From: Burkholderia sp. BCC0506
GTDB lineage: Bacteria; Pseudomonadota; Gammaproteobacteria; Burkholderiales; Burkholderiaceae
Assembly: GCF_902833145.1 (NCBI RefSeq)
Contig: NZ_CADFEN010000004.1
Location: 372,001 to 436,000, forward strand
Reading direction: 5' to 3'
DNA length: 64,000 bases
Part shown: positions 8,342 through 17,920 of the stretch, piece after piece
Position numbering within the stretch: position 1 is the first letter of the stretch
Layout: every line of letters starts with the position of its first letter
Made by a program: the position numbers and the translations under genes
Notes under the pieces: model-generated
Seen by the model: only the letters and a program-made list of their open reading frames with translations
Told to the model about the DNA's origin: nothing
Database searches by the model: none

Positions 8342-9484
8342 ATGAAAAAAACCTTGATCGCCGGCGCGTGCGCCGCCGCCCTGGTCGCGCCACTCGCCCA
8401 CGCGCAAGGCTCGGTCACGCTGTACGGCCTGATCGACGCCGGCATCGCCTATACCAACAACGTGAACGGCGCGTCGCAGTGGCGCATGACGACCGGCACG
8501 ATCAACGGCAGCCGCTTCGGCCTGCGCGGCACCGAGGATCTCGGCGGCGGCCTGAAGGCGCTGTTCGTCCTCGAAAACGGCTTCAACGCGAACAACGGCG
8601 GGCTCGGCCAGGACGGCAAGCTGTTCGGCCGTCACGCGTATGTCGGCCTGAGCCGCGCCGGCTTCGGCACGCTGACGCTCGGCCGCCAGTACGACACGAT
8701 GGTCGACTTCGTCGCGCCGCTGTCCGCAACGTCCGGCGATTTCGGCGACACGGGCTTCGCGCATCCGTTCGACAACGACAACCTGAACCACTCGCTGCGT
8801 ATCAACAACGCGGTCAAGTACACGAGCGACACGATCGCGGGCTTCAAGGTCGGCGCGCTGTACGCGTTTTCCAACTCGGCGAACTTCAGCGCGAACCGCG
8901 CGTACAGCGTGGCCGCGAGCTACACGAACGGCCCGCTGAAGCTGGCCGGCGCGTACCTGCAGATGAACGGCACGAAGGGCTCGACGAGCGCGAGCCCCGG
9001 CGCGACCGATTCGGCCGAAGCGAAAAGCTTGAACCAGGGTGGCTGGTCGATCGGCTCGGACCGCATGCGCACGTACGGCGGCGGCGTCAGCTACGTGTTC
9101 GGCCCGGCGACCGTCGGCTTCGTCTACACGCGCTCGCAGTACGACAACACGGGCGCGTTCGGCTCCAGCGGCCAGATCGCGTTCAACAACTACGACGTGA
9201 ACGTACGCTATGCGGTGACGCCGGCTGTCAGCGTCGGCGCGGCCTATGTCTATACGGACGCCAGCGTGTCGAATCCCGACAGCAAGCACGGCACCGATCC
9301 GAAATGGCATCAGGCGAACCTGCAGGCCGTCTACAAGCTGTCGCGCCGCACGGACCTGTACGCGGAAGCGATAGTCCAGCACGCGTCCGGCCGCGGCTAC
9401 CAGGCGTTCATCAACGCGTCGGGCGGTGCATCGAGCACGGCGAACCAGGTCGTCGGCACGATCGGCATGCGCACGCGGTTCTGA
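8342..9484 (+). CDS. outer-membrane porin, OpcP/OmpC-like (Gram-negative porin family)
   Basis: A 380-aa trimeric-type porin for passive uptake of small hydrophilic solutes. It starts MKKTLIAG with a signal peptide of about 20 residues cleaved after AHA, then the hallmark QGSVTLYGLIDAGIAY of betaproteobacterial porins. The body alternates Gly/aromatic-rich beta strands (GLRGTEDLGGGLKALF, LFGRHAYVGLS, TLGRQYD) and the last residues GTIGMRTRF end in Phe, the BAM signature. AGGAG lies about 7 bases before ATG. It has its own promoter region and no operon partner; co-expression with the deaminase across the divergent region is only a possibility. Confidence 0.95.
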   Translation: MKKTLIAGACAAALVAPLAHAQGSVTLYGLIDAGIAYTNNVNGASQWRMTTGTINGSRFGLRGTEDLGGGLKALFVLENGFNANNGGLGQDGKLFGRHAYVGLSRAGFGTLTLGRQYDTMVDFVAPLSATSGDFGDTGFAHPFDNDNLNHSLRINNAVKYTSDTIAGFKVGALYAFSNSANFSANRAYSVAASYTNGPLKLAGAYLQMNGTKGSTSASPGATDSAEAKSLNQGGWSIGSDRMRTYGGGVSYVFGPATVGFVYTRSQYDNTGAFGSSGQIAFNNYDVNVRYAVTPAVSVGAAYVYTDASVSNPDSKHGTDPKWHQANLQAVYKLSRRTDLYAEAIVQHASGRGYQAFINASGGASSTANQVVGTIGMRTRF

Positions 9485-9699
9485 TCGGCAGCGCGCAACG
9501 TCGCCCGTATGCACGGCGCCCGTGCTCGCACACGGGTTCGGCCGCCGCGGGCGAGCGCGCCAATGTTGTTTCTTCTGGAAAGCAGCCCTCCTGGAATCGG
9601 GGTGTTTGCGCGTGGACGCGCTCCGTAGACTGACGTCGAAGGTCGATCCCGCGCGTCGTGCGCCGATCCGGCCACCCACCCCGTATTCAGGAGAATCTC

Positions 9700-10002
9700 G
9701 TGAAATCGCTCGTCGTAACCGCCGCCGCTGCCGTCCTGCTTGCCGCACCGGCCCTGTCGTTCGCCCAGCAGGCGAAGTCGCCCGTCACGCGCGCGCAGGT
9801 GCTGCAGGAACTGATCGATCTCGAATCGGTCGGCTACAACCCGGCGCGCGGTGAAGTCGGCAACTATCCGGAGGACATTCTGGCGGCGCAGGAACGACTG
9901 CAGGCGAAGCGTCTCGCCGAACGGAAAGCGGCGCAGGCCGCCTACGGCCCGGCCGGCGAGCCGGCAACCGAATCGGGCACGGCGGGCAGGCCCGCATTGT
10001 AA
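9700..10002 (+). CDS. DUF4148 periplasmic small protein
   Basis: A 100-aa secreted protein: signal peptide of about 20 residues (VKSLVVTAAAAVLL..., cleavage after SFA), then the DUF4148 core TRAQVLQELIDLESVGYNP (about residues 27-45) followed by YPEDILAAQERL. DUF4148 proteins are numerous in Burkholderia and Paraburkholderia, with no established role. GTG start at 9700 preceded by AGGAG; an in-frame upstream ATG/TTG region lacks signal-peptide logic. The C-terminal third is Ala/Gly/Pro-rich and probably disordered. No partner gene. Confidence 0.88.
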   Translation: MKSLVVTAAAAVLLAAPALSFAQQAKSPVTRAQVLQELIDLESVGYNPARGEVGNYPEDILAAQERLQAKRLAERKAAQAAYGPAGEPATESGTAGRPAL

Positions 10003-10097
10003 CGACGCGCGCGTCGCTCGCATCGCGCATGCATGGCGAGCGACGCAAGTGTCGCGTTTGCACGGAGCACCGAGCCACGCGGCGCTACGCGCGGCCC

Positions 10098-11045
10098 TCA
10101 GGCAGCCTGCGGTTCGCGGTCGATCGCGTTCAGCATCTCGACGTCGCGCGCGATCATCCCCGGCACTTGGGCACGCAGCATCTCGACCCAGGTCCGCACC
10201 TTCGCATCGACGAAGCGGCGCGACGGGTACAACGCATACACGTTCATCTTCTGCAGGATATGCGCGGGCAGCACACGGACGAGCGTGCCATCGCGCAGCG
10301 CGTCGATCGCCGAATAGAGCGGCAGCATGCCGATCCCGATGCCGTCGCGGATCGCGAGGGCGAGCGATTCGGCGGTATTGGTCTGCACCGGCCCGGCGAC
10401 GTGGATCTGCTCGACGCCTTCGGGCCCTTCGAGCACCCATTCGTGCGTCGGGAACGCCGGCGTACACAGCGTCAGGCACGCGTGCGCGGCGAGATCCTGC
10501 GGGCGGGCCGGCGCGCCGTGCCGTTTCACGTAGTCGGGCGATGCGCACAGAATGCTGAACGTCGAGCCGAGCAGGTGCGACACGAGTTCCGAATCGGGCA
10601 GCGACGACGCGGTGACGACGGCCATGTCGCTCGTGCCGTCGAACAGGTCGGGCATGCGCTGCGACAGCGACAGCTCGATCGACACGCCCGGGAACTGCGC
10701 GTGATAGCGCGTCAGCGCGGGCAAGACGTAGTGATGGCCGACGCTCGCGAAGCTGTGCATGCGCAGCACGCCGGCCGGTCGCTCGTGCGCGCAGCTCGCC
10801 TCCTCCTCCGCGCGGTCCACGTCGGCGAGGATCTGGCGGCAGCGCCGCAGATAGCTTTCGCCGGCGGACGTGAGCGCGAGACGGCGGGTCGAGCGATTCA
10901 TCAGACGGGTGCGCAGGCGCGCCTCGAGCTCCGACACCGCGCGCGACATCGCGCCCGTCGTCGAATTCAGCGATTGCGCGGCGGCGGTAAAGCTGCCCGT
11001 CTCGACGACGCGCGAAAACACCCGCATGTTTTGTAGGGTATCCAT
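10098..11045 (-). CDS. LysR-family transcriptional regulator
   Basis: A 315-aa LysR protein: N-terminal winged HTH (MDTLQNMRVFSRVVETGSFT, FTAAAQSLNSTTGAMSRAVSELE; residues about 1-60) and a C-terminal substrate-binding domain from about residue 90. ATG at 11045 is preferred over an upstream TTG. It is transcribed divergently from a FUSC-family efflux gene 200 bp away, the same arrangement as aaeR/aaeXAB in E. coli, so it probably controls that gene in response to an aromatic acid or similar ligand (inference). Confidence 0.88.
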   Translation of the reverse strand: MDTLQNMRVFSRVVETGSFTAAAQSLNSTTGAMSRAVSELEARLRTRLMNRSTRRLALTSAGESYLRRCRQILADVDRAEEEASCAHERPAGVLRMHSFASVGHHYVLPALTRYHAQFPGVSIELSLSQRMPDLFDGTSDMAVVTASSLPDSELVSHLLGSTFSILCASPDYVKRHGAPARPQDLAAHACLTLCTPAFPTHEWVLEGPEGVEQIHVAGPVQTNTAESLALAIRDGIGIGMLPLYSAIDALRDGTLVRVLPAHILQKMNVYALYPSRRFVDAKVRTWVEMLRAQVPGMIARDVEMLNAIDREPQAA

Positions 11046-11162
11046 TCCTATGAGCAACCTGTAGCGGAGCCGCCATTTTCCTCCACGGGATGCGACGGAT
11101 TGTTACTCCCGCTGCAACTATCGTTTCCCCGCAACTGTGTTAATGCACGGGCGCCGCCCTCC

Positions 11163-11168
11163 TACAAT
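11163..11168 (+). promoter_or_regulatory. possible -10 box (TACAAT) upstream of the FUSC gene
   Basis: TACAAT at 11163-11168, a common Burkholderia -10 form. The hexamer 17 bases upstream (TTAATG, 11140-11145) is only a partial -35 match, as expected for a promoter needing a LysR activator. The leader would be about 70 nt. Confidence 0.35.
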
Positions 11169-11244
11169 CGGCGCCTCACCAGTCGAACGGCCCCGTTCGG
11201 ACGCGCCGCGCCACCTCGCGCGACCGGCCTTGGGCCCTCCCTTC

Positions 11245-13428
11245 ATGAAGCCACAACCTGCGATCGAGCGACCTTCCATCGAACCGGCACGATGGAGACG
11301 ATGGCTCGATCCGCTCGGCAACGCGGCGCGCGACTGGGCCATGACCGACGGGCTGATCTGGCTGCACCTCGCGAAAACCGTGCTCGCGGCGCTGCTGGCG
11401 ATGGGCATCGCGATGCGCCTCGAGATGTCGCAGCCGCGCACTGCGATGACGACCGTGTTCGTGCTGATGCAGCCGCTGTCGGGCATGGTGTTCGCGAAGA
11501 GTTTCTACCGCGTGCTCGGCACGGCGGCCGGCCTCGTCGCCGCGCTCGTGCTCGGCGGGCTGTTCGCGCAGCAGCCCGAGCTGTACATGGCCGGCATCAC
11601 GCTGTGGATCGGCGGCTGCATCGCGCTCGCGGTGCGCAACCGCCACTTCCGCTGGTACGGCTTCGTGCTCGCCGGCTATACGGCCGCGCTGATCGGCCTG
11701 CCGGCCGTGATGACGCCTCAGACGCTGTTCCAGTCCGCGCTCACGCGCGCCGCGGAAGTCGCGCTCGGCATCGCGTGCTCGGGTGCGGTCAGCGCGCTGA
11801 TCCTGCCGTTGAGTTCCGCGAAGGCGCTGATGCGCTCATTGAGCGCGCGCCACGCGACGTTCGCGGCGTTCACGGCCGGTGCGCTGGCGGGCGACATCGC
11901 ACGCGGCGATTTCGAGCGGCGCTTCGCCGATTTCGTCGACGACATCGTCGGCTTCGAAGCCAATCGCGCGTTCGCGTCGTTCGAGGATCCGCACATTCGC
12001 GCGCGCAGCCGGCGGCTCGCGCGGCTGAACAGCGAGTTCATGAACGCATGCACGCGGCTGCATGCGCTGCACCAGCTCGTCAAACGGCTGCGCGCGAATC
12101 GCTCGGACGCGGTGCTCGACGCACTCGCGCCGCACGTCGACGCGCTCGCGCGGCGGTTCGCCGCGTTGCGCGACGAACGCCGGCATGGCATCGCACCGGC
12201 CACCGGTGCGATGCTCGACCTGCGCCGCTTTCATGGTGCGTTGCCGAAGGCCGCGCGCGCGTCGCGGCGGGCCATCGAAGACCATGCGGCCGGCGGCCTG
12301 CTCGACTTCGATACCGCGATCGAGCTGCTGTACCGGTTCATCGGCGAATATCTCGGCTACGTCGACACCTACGCATCGCTCAACCAGGACGATCACGCGT
12401 TCGAACGCTCGGTCACGCATTACGCGGTGAAGACCAATTCGTTCTTCGTCGGTTTCGCGTTCCTGCGTACGGTGATCGCCGTCGGTGCGATGAGCGCATT
12501 CTGGATCGCGTCCGAGTGGCCGAGCGGCTCGCTCGCGGTGATCGCCACCGCGATCGCATGCGCGCTCAGCTCGACCTCGCCGCGCGCGCCGAAGTTCGTC
12601 GCACAGATGAGTGTCGGCGCGGCGTTCGCGACCGCGGTCGGCTACCTGTTCCTGTGCCACGTCTATCCGAACATCGACGGCTTTCCGCTGCTGTGCGCGG
12701 CGCTCGCGCCGGTGCTCGGCCTCGGTGCGTTCCTCGCGATGCGGCCCGGCCTGTCCGGCTACGGAATCGGCTTCGCGGTGTTTTTCTGCCTGCTCGCGGG
12801 CCCCGACAACACGATCGCGTATACGCCTGAAGTGCTGATCAACAACGGGCTGGCGATCGTCGTCGCGATGCTGGCGTGCTCGCTCGTATTCGCCGTCGTA
12901 TTCCCCACTCACATGCCCTGGCTCACCGGCCGGATCGCGCACGACCTGCGCCGCCAGGTGACGCTTGCCTGCGAAGGCGCGCCGGACGGCCTCGCGCAGC
13001 GCTTCCAGTCGAGCACGCACGACCTGATGGCGCAATTGCGCACGCTGCTGGTGCGCCGCACGCGGCAGCACCGCGATGCACTGCGCTGGATGCTGTCGAC
13101 GCTCGAGGTCGGCCACGCGGTCATCGACCTGCGCGACGAGCTGCATGCGTTCTGCGCGTCGAAACCGCCGCAGACACTGCGCTGGACCGGTTCGATCGAT
13201 GCGGTGCTGAACGAACTGCCGCGCTTCTTCGACGATCCGACGCCCGCTAACCATGCGCGCACGCTGAAATCCGTGAATCTCGCGATCCGCGCGGCGCAGC
13301 ATGCGTTGCAGGCATGGTACGCGGTGGCCGATGCACGCCGCAGCATGCAGCGGACCGTCGGCTGCCTGCATTTCATGCGCAGCGCGCTGCTCGACAAGGA
13401 TGCGCCGTTCAACCGGCACCGTCGTTGA
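11245..13428 (+). CDS. FUSC family inner-membrane efflux protein (AaeB-like)
   Basis: A 727-aa protein of the fusaric-acid-resistance/aromatic carboxylic acid exporter family. Two blocks of about six TM segments are visible, one near residues 35-180 (starting LAKTVLAALLAMGIAMRLEM) and one near 400-540 (FLRTVIAVGAMSAFWIASEW), each followed by a long hydrophilic helical domain, the standard FUSC layout. The ATG at 11245 (MKPQPAIERP) is chosen over an upstream TTG-initiated extension rich in Arg/Pro. AaeB works with an AaeA adaptor; none is next to it here. Probable regulator: the divergent LysR protein. Confidence 0.88.
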   Translation: MKPQPAIERPSIEPARWRRWLDPLGNAARDWAMTDGLIWLHLAKTVLAALLAMGIAMRLEMSQPRTAMTTVFVLMQPLSGMVFAKSFYRVLGTAAGLVAALVLGGLFAQQPELYMAGITLWIGGCIALAVRNRHFRWYGFVLAGYTAALIGLPAVMTPQTLFQSALTRAAEVALGIACSGAVSALILPLSSAKALMRSLSARHATFAAFTAGALAGDIARGDFERRFADFVDDIVGFEANRAFASFEDPHIRARSRRLARLNSEFMNACTRLHALHQLVKRLRANRSDAVLDALAPHVDALARRFAALRDERRHGIAPATGAMLDLRRFHGALPKAARASRRAIEDHAAGGLLDFDTAIELLYRFIGEYLGYVDTYASLNQDDHAFERSVTHYAVKTNSFFVGFAFLRTVIAVGAMSAFWIASEWPSGSLAVIATAIACALSSTSPRAPKFVAQMSVGAAFATAVGYLFLCHVYPNIDGFPLLCAALAPVLGLGAFLAMRPGLSGYGIGFAVFFCLLAGPDNTIAYTPEVLINNGLAIVVAMLACSLVFAVVFPTHMPWLTGRIAHDLRRQVTLACEGAPDGLAQRFQSSTHDLMAQLRTLLVRRTRQHRDALRWMLSTLEVGHAVIDLRDELHAFCASKPPQTLRWTGSIDAVLNELPRFFDDPTPANHARTLKSVNLAIRAAQHALQAWYAVADARRSMQRTVGCLHFMRSALLDKDAPFNRHRR

Positions 13429-13564
13429 AGGCCGATGCGCGCGCAACGGGATCGTTGTTCCGGATGGAAAAAAGCTCTACAGCCGCGGTGATTAATCTTT
13501 AAGCAGTGCGAGCCTATAGTGTCCTCACTGCCAGCGAGACTGGCACTCACCCAGGAGAAACAAA

Positions 13565-13777
13565 ATGAAGCCGCTGCACCTCGCCCTCGTTGCCCTGTCG
13601 CTCACCGCTGCCGTCGCTCATGCGCAGCCGGCGCCGGCAGACGTCGCACCGCAACAGGCGAACCACGCCGAGGCGATCAAGGCCGCCGGCCGTGTCGATC
13701 GTGCGCAATCGAAGCAGGAAGACCCGAACGCCTGCGTCGGTCCCGTCAGCTTCTGCAACATCTACTTCGGCAGCTGA
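13565..13777 (+). CDS. small secreted protein with two C-terminal cysteines
   Basis: A 70-aa protein with a clear signal peptide (MKPLHLALVALSLTAAVAHA, cut near residue 20) and a mature part of about 50 residues: a charged helix (HAEAIKAAGRVDRAQSKQ) then NACVGPVSFCNIYFGS with Cys57 and Cys64, likely a disulfide. CAGGAGAAACAAA before the ATG is a good ribosome site. A TATAGT at 13515-13520 may be its -10 box. I recall similar unnamed proteins in Burkholderia; function unknown. Too small for a lipoprotein (no lipobox). Confidence 0.75.
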   Translation: MKPLHLALVALSLTAAVAHAQPAPADVAPQQANHAEAIKAAGRVDRAQSKQEDPNACVGPVSFCNIYFGS

Positions 13778-13915
13778 GCGTGACGCCGCGTCGTCACGGC
13801 CAGGCCTGCCTCGCCCGTCCCGCCAGCATCGCGTGCACGGGCGGACGGCGGCCCGGCCGCTCGCCGCATCGCCGTCCTGCTCCACGCCGCTTCGATTGAA
13901 GCGGCGCTTGCCGTT

Positions 13916-15025
13916 TCAGGCGCCGCGCCCCGGCCGCCACCCCACTTCGCGCAACGCATCCAGCAAGCGCGCCTGCCCGAGCCCTTCGACCCGCGCCCCG
14001 CGCGACGCGACGTCGCCGCCCGCGACCAGCGCATTCACGATCGCCTCTTCCACCGCTTCCGCCGCCGCGACGAACAGCGCTGAAATATGGTCGTTGTTGA
14101 CCATCCGCACGCCGGTGGTCGGCGCACCCTTGCTGCCGTAGTTCGCCGCCGGCAAGCCGGCGTTGCCTGTCGCGAACGCGAGGAAGATGTCGCCGCTCGA
14201 ATCCTCGGTGCCGCCGCCGACGCGGGCGAGCCCGACGCTCGCGCGCTGCGCGAGACGCGTGCATTGATGCGGCAGCAACGGCGCGTCGGTCGCGATCGTG
14301 ACGACGATCGAGCCCATGCCGGCCTCGCCTTTCGCGTCTGCTTCGCGGAACGGCGAATGCACGTGCCGCAGCACTTCGCCGACCGGGTAGCCGGCCACGC
14401 GCAGCATCTCGCGCACGCCGTAGTTCGCCTGCACGAGCGCGCCGACGGTCCAGCCGCCCGCATCGTTCGCCAGCACGCGCGACGCGGTGCCGATGCCGCC
14501 CTTGAACTCGTGGCAGATCATGCCGGTGCCGCCGCCCACGCCGCCTTCGGCGACCGGCCCCGATTGCGCGGCGGCCAGCGCGCGCTGCACGTGCGCGGCG
14601 TTCACGTGCTGTCCCCAGATGTCGTTCAGCAGTCCGTCGTAGGTTTCCATCACGACCGGCATGCACCAGTACACGCGGCCGGCCGCCGCCTCGCGTTCGT
14701 TCGCGACGAGCGCGTCGCGCACCGCGCCGACGCTGTGCGTGTTCGTATAGGCGATCGGCGTCGTCAGCAGGCCGGCTTCGCGGATCCATTCGAGCCCGGT
14801 CGCGTCGCCGTTGCCGTTCAGCACGTGCACGCCCGCGAAGCATGGCGAATCGTGCGCGGCGCACGCGCGCGGCTCGATGACGGTGACGCCGGTGCGAATC
14901 GACGCATCGCCGTTCTCGACGTTCAGCGTGCAATGTCCGACCCGCACGCCCGGTACGTCCGTGATCGCGTTGAAGCGGCCCGGCGTGCCGAGGCCGATGC
15001 GGATGCCGAGATCCCTCGTGCGCAT
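13916..15025 (-). CDS. P1-family aminopeptidase (DmpA/BapA-like, N-terminal nucleophile)
   Basis: A 369-aa serine peptidase precursor that self-cleaves to expose an N-terminal Ser. The predicted cleavage is Gly238-Ser239 in GEAGMGSIVVTIATDAPL. Other signatures: GNGDATGLEW (71-80), GGVGGGTGMICHEFKGGIGT (161-180) and VQANYG (Asn201). Family members hydrolyse D-Ala or beta-amino acid N-terminal peptides. ATG at 15025 has GGGAGGA about 10 bases upstream; a longer reading to 15073 lacks such a site. It lies just downstream of an APC permease on the same strand, so the two probably import and process a small amino-acyl peptide or amide. Confidence 0.9.
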   Translation of the reverse strand: MRTRDLGIRIGLGTPGRFNAITDVPGVRVGHCTLNVENGDASIRTGVTVIEPRACAAHDSPCFAGVHVLNGNGDATGLEWIREAGLLTTPIAYTNTHSVGAVRDALVANEREAAAGRVYWCMPVVMETYDGLLNDIWGQHVNAAHVQRALAAAQSGPVAEGGVGGGTGMICHEFKGGIGTASRVLANDAGGWTVGALVQANYGVREMLRVAGYPVGEVLRHVHSPFREADAKGEAGMGSIVVTIATDAPLLPHQCTRLAQRASVGLARVGGGTEDSSGDIFLAFATGNAGLPAANYGSKGAPTTGVRMVNNDHISALFVAAAEAVEEAIVNALVAGGDVASRGARVEGLGQARLLDALREVGWRPGRGA

Positions 15026-15089
15026 GATGCAATTCCTCCCGTCTTTCAATGGTTCGGTGTTTCGATGGTGCAAGGTGTCGATGCGGTGC

Positions 15090-16496
15090 TCAGAGCGCGC
15101 GGAATGCGTCGCTGTGGCGCGCCCAGGCCACGTACATCGCGAGTGCGGCGACCAGCAGCCCGGCGATGATGATCAGGTCGGTCGGTTTGGTCGCCGTCGC
15201 CAGCGTCGTGTACAGCGTATAGGCGGCGCCCGCCACCGCGACGAGCGGCGTCACGGGCCACAGCGGCATCCGGTAGTGATGCTCGACGTCGCGGCGTACG
15301 AACCGGCTCGCGAGCGCGGCCAGCCCGACGACGAGGTAGATCAGCAGCAACAGGTCGACCGTGAACGCGGTCAGCTCGTCGAGGCTCGACACGAATACGA
15401 GCCCGGCCGACGGTATCGCGAGCGCGATCGTCGCCAGCCACGGCGATTCGAGCCGCGGGTGGATCGTCGAGAACGCGCGGTTGCAGGTACGCGACCACAG
15501 CGCATGCCGGCCGCTGCTGTACAGCAGGCGGCCCATCGCGATCACGATCGCGATGATCGCGTTGAACACCGACAGGAAGATCCCGCCGCTGACCACGCGC
15601 GACACGGCCGGGGTGCTCAACGAGCGCACGACATAGCCGATCGGATCGGCGCTTTTCGTCAGTTCCGTCAGCGACGGCGCGCCCAGCACGATCGCGGTAA
15701 GCGGCACCAGCTCGACAACGAGGATCACGAGCAGCGAATAGATCACCGCCTTCGCGACGTTGCGGTTGCCACCGCGCAGGTCTTCCGCGAGGTAGGCCGC
15801 CGAGCCGAAGCCGTTGTAGCAGAAGATCGCCGTGCCGATCGCGGGCACGATGGCGGCGAACGTCGCCGGCACAAGCGCATGGCCGCTCGCGACCACCGGT
15901 GCGACGAGCACATCGGCGCCGCGATGCGGCGAACCGAAGCCGAGCCCCGCGATCAGCATCAGCACGCCGATTTCGACGACCAGGAACGCGCCGGTGATCC
16001 ATGCGTTCGTCTTGATGTTCAGCATGCCGAGCAGATAACTGAGCAGCACGATCGTCAGCGCGACCGACTGGTTGCCGAAGTGCGTGCCGAGCGCGTTGTT
16101 CAGGTACGGCGCGGCGCCGCTCGCGAGCACGGCCGGGATGAACACGCTGACGGACAGTACCGTGATGAAGGTCAGGTAGCCGGGCAGCGTGCCGAACACG
16201 CGCTTGGCCATCACGTATTCGCCGCCCGCGCTGCGGTGCGCGGCGCTCAGTTCCGCATAGCAGAGCGCGAACGCGAGCGCGAGCACGCCGCCGAGCACGA
16301 ACGACAGCACGGCGCCGCTGCCGGCCTGCTGGATCGCGAACGGCGCGATCACGAAGATCGAGCTGGCCGGCGTCACGCCCGACACGGTGATCATCACTGC
16401 ATCGCGCACGCTGAGCGTCTGCGACAGCGCGCGCGGCGCGTCTTGCGTGAGGGGCGCCGCTTGCACGGTGCCCGTCGATTCCGACATCATCGCCAT
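15090..16496 (-). CDS. APC-superfamily amino acid permease
   Basis: A 468-aa inner-membrane carrier with about 12 TM helices. The TM1 region SVRDAVMITVSGVTPASSIF and TM2-3 region ELSAAHRSAGGEYVMAKRVFG are typical of amino acid/polyamine permeases. ATG at 16496 (MAMMSEST) is chosen because AAGGAG lies 7 bases upstream; a 12-codon extension exists. It precedes the P1 peptidase gene (64-bp gap), likely one transcript, and diverges from a LuxR-type regulator. Confidence 0.9.
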   Translation of the reverse strand: MAMMSESTGTVQAAPLTQDAPRALSQTLSVRDAVMITVSGVTPASSIFVIAPFAIQQAGSGAVLSFVLGGVLALAFALCYAELSAAHRSAGGEYVMAKRVFGTLPGYLTFITVLSVSVFIPAVLASGAAPYLNNALGTHFGNQSVALTIVLLSYLLGMLNIKTNAWITGAFLVVEIGVLMLIAGLGFGSPHRGADVLVAPVVASGHALVPATFAAIVPAIGTAIFCYNGFGSAAYLAEDLRGGNRNVAKAVIYSLLVILVVELVPLTAIVLGAPSLTELTKSADPIGYVVRSLSTPAVSRVVSGGIFLSVFNAIIAIVIAMGRLLYSSGRHALWSRTCNRAFSTIHPRLESPWLATIALAIPSAGLVFVSSLDELTAFTVDLLLLIYLVVGLAALASRFVRRDVEHHYRMPLWPVTPLVAVAGAAYTLYTTLATATKPTDLIIIAGLLVAALAMYVAWARHSDAFRAL

Positions 16497-16620
16497 TTCG
16501 TTCTCCTTTGCTGCTCTTTTTGGAACGCCCATACTCGGGCCCGATTGATTGCGTGGCAGTCTAGGAAGCCAATTTCAGGACCGCTATTCCCCCTTCGTGT
16601 TACGCCCTTCCGGTGGTGGT

Positions 16621-17421
16621 ATGGATCGTCTCTTTTCCGAAATCGCGATGCACCAGGCGCTCGGCCGCGCAATCGATCATCTCGGCCAGCCGCGCTTCTG
16701 GCGGTTCCTCGTGCTGCTGCTCAATGAAATGGCGCCGTTCGACAACGCGCTCGCGACCGCGATCGGCCGCGACGGCGTGCCGCTCGTGCTCGACGAATAC
16801 GACACGGGCGGCACCGACACCGCGTCGCCGGTACCGCTTTACCTGAACGGGTTATATCTGCTCGATCCGTTCCTGCAGGCCGCGCACGACGGGCTCGCCG
16901 ACGGCTGCTACCGGCTGGAGGAAGTCGCGCCCGACCTGTTCCGGCAGAGCGAGTATTTCCTGAGCTATTTCCGCGATGCGGTCGGCGACGACGAGATCCA
17001 GATTCTCGTGCGGCCGAACGCCGACACGCTGCTGTCGCTGTCGCTCGGGGCATCGGCACGCTTCGACGTCGAGCCGCTCGGCAAGCTGACGGCCGCGATG
17101 CCGTGGGTGCTCGCCGCGATGCGGCAGCACTGGCGGCTGGTGGGCGATGCCGCGCGCGCGACGCCCGATGCCGATCTCGGCGCACGCGTCGAGCAGGCGC
17201 TCGCCCGTTTCGGTGCGGGCGTGCTGACCGATCGCGAGATGTCGATCGCGAGAATGGTGCTGCGCGGCAATTCGTCGAAGGCCATCGCCGAGCGGCTCGC
17301 GATTTCACCGGAAACGGTGAAGGTGCATCGGCGGCATGTGTATGCAAAGCTCGGGATTTCGTCGCAGCCGGAGCTGTTTTCGCGGTTCATCCAGGCGCTG
17401 GGGGAAGATGCTGACGGATGA
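16621..17421 (+). CDS. LuxR-family transcriptional regulator
   Basis: A 266-aa regulator with a C-terminal GerE/LuxR HTH (LTDREMSIARMVLRGNSSKA then SPETVKVHRRHVYAKLG, about residues 202-250). The N-terminal 190 residues are not recognisable as an AHL-binding, PAS or receiver domain. ATG at 16621 is used; the ribosome site is weak (GGTGGT). It is divergent from the permease/peptidase pair 124 bp away, so local control of that operon is the simplest reading. A TCGGGCCCGA palindrome (16535-16544) lies between them. Confidence 0.85.
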   Translation: MDRLFSEIAMHQALGRAIDHLGQPRFWRFLVLLLNEMAPFDNALATAIGRDGVPLVLDEYDTGGTDTASPVPLYLNGLYLLDPFLQAAHDGLADGCYRLEEVAPDLFRQSEYFLSYFRDAVGDDEIQILVRPNADTLLSLSLGASARFDVEPLGKLTAAMPWVLAAMRQHWRLVGDAARATPDADLGARVEQALARFGAGVLTDREMSIARMVLRGNSSKAIAERLAISPETVKVHRRHVYAKLGISSQPELFSRFIQALGEDADG

Positions 17422-17920
17422 GTGCGTCGATCGGTACGCACGCGCGGCAACAGGCGCCGATTCGGGCACGCTTCGTCAAGCGCCGCATGCCGGATAAAAC
17501 GCGACCGACGCACGAAAATCGCCGGCCGGCAGCGATGGGGGCACGCCGGGCTCGGCGCGCGGATCGCATTCAACGGCGCCCCGCCGCCGCTCGTCGCGCG
17601 GCATCGAGCGGCGGGACCGCGCGAAACGCGGATACTTCGGCGTACGCGCGACGATCGGGGACGGATGCCGAAATAGCGTGCGCCGGCAGGCGCCACGCCG
17701 TTGCGCGATGCATACGTCTGGCCGATATGCCCCCCGATCTTCTCGCAGCCCCGGCAAAAACCGCCTATCGTGAATGAAGCGCCCCGTTTGCTGCCGTTCG
17801 GCCCAGCACCGCTCGCGGCGGCGGCAACGGCATCGCGTTCCGGCGCCATTCATCGCGGTCGTCGCGCACGCTCGCCCGTGCACGCGATCGCGCCCGCCCA
17901 CCGATTACCAGGAGGCACAC
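17422..17920. other. 499-base region without a recognised gene
   Basis: Between the LuxR gene and the small secreted-repeat protein. The short open frames here are Arg/Ala-rich, lack ribosome sites and look like GC artefacts. No repeat, tRNA or clear promoter was seen. The right end must hold the promoter of the gene at 17921. Confidence 0.5.
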
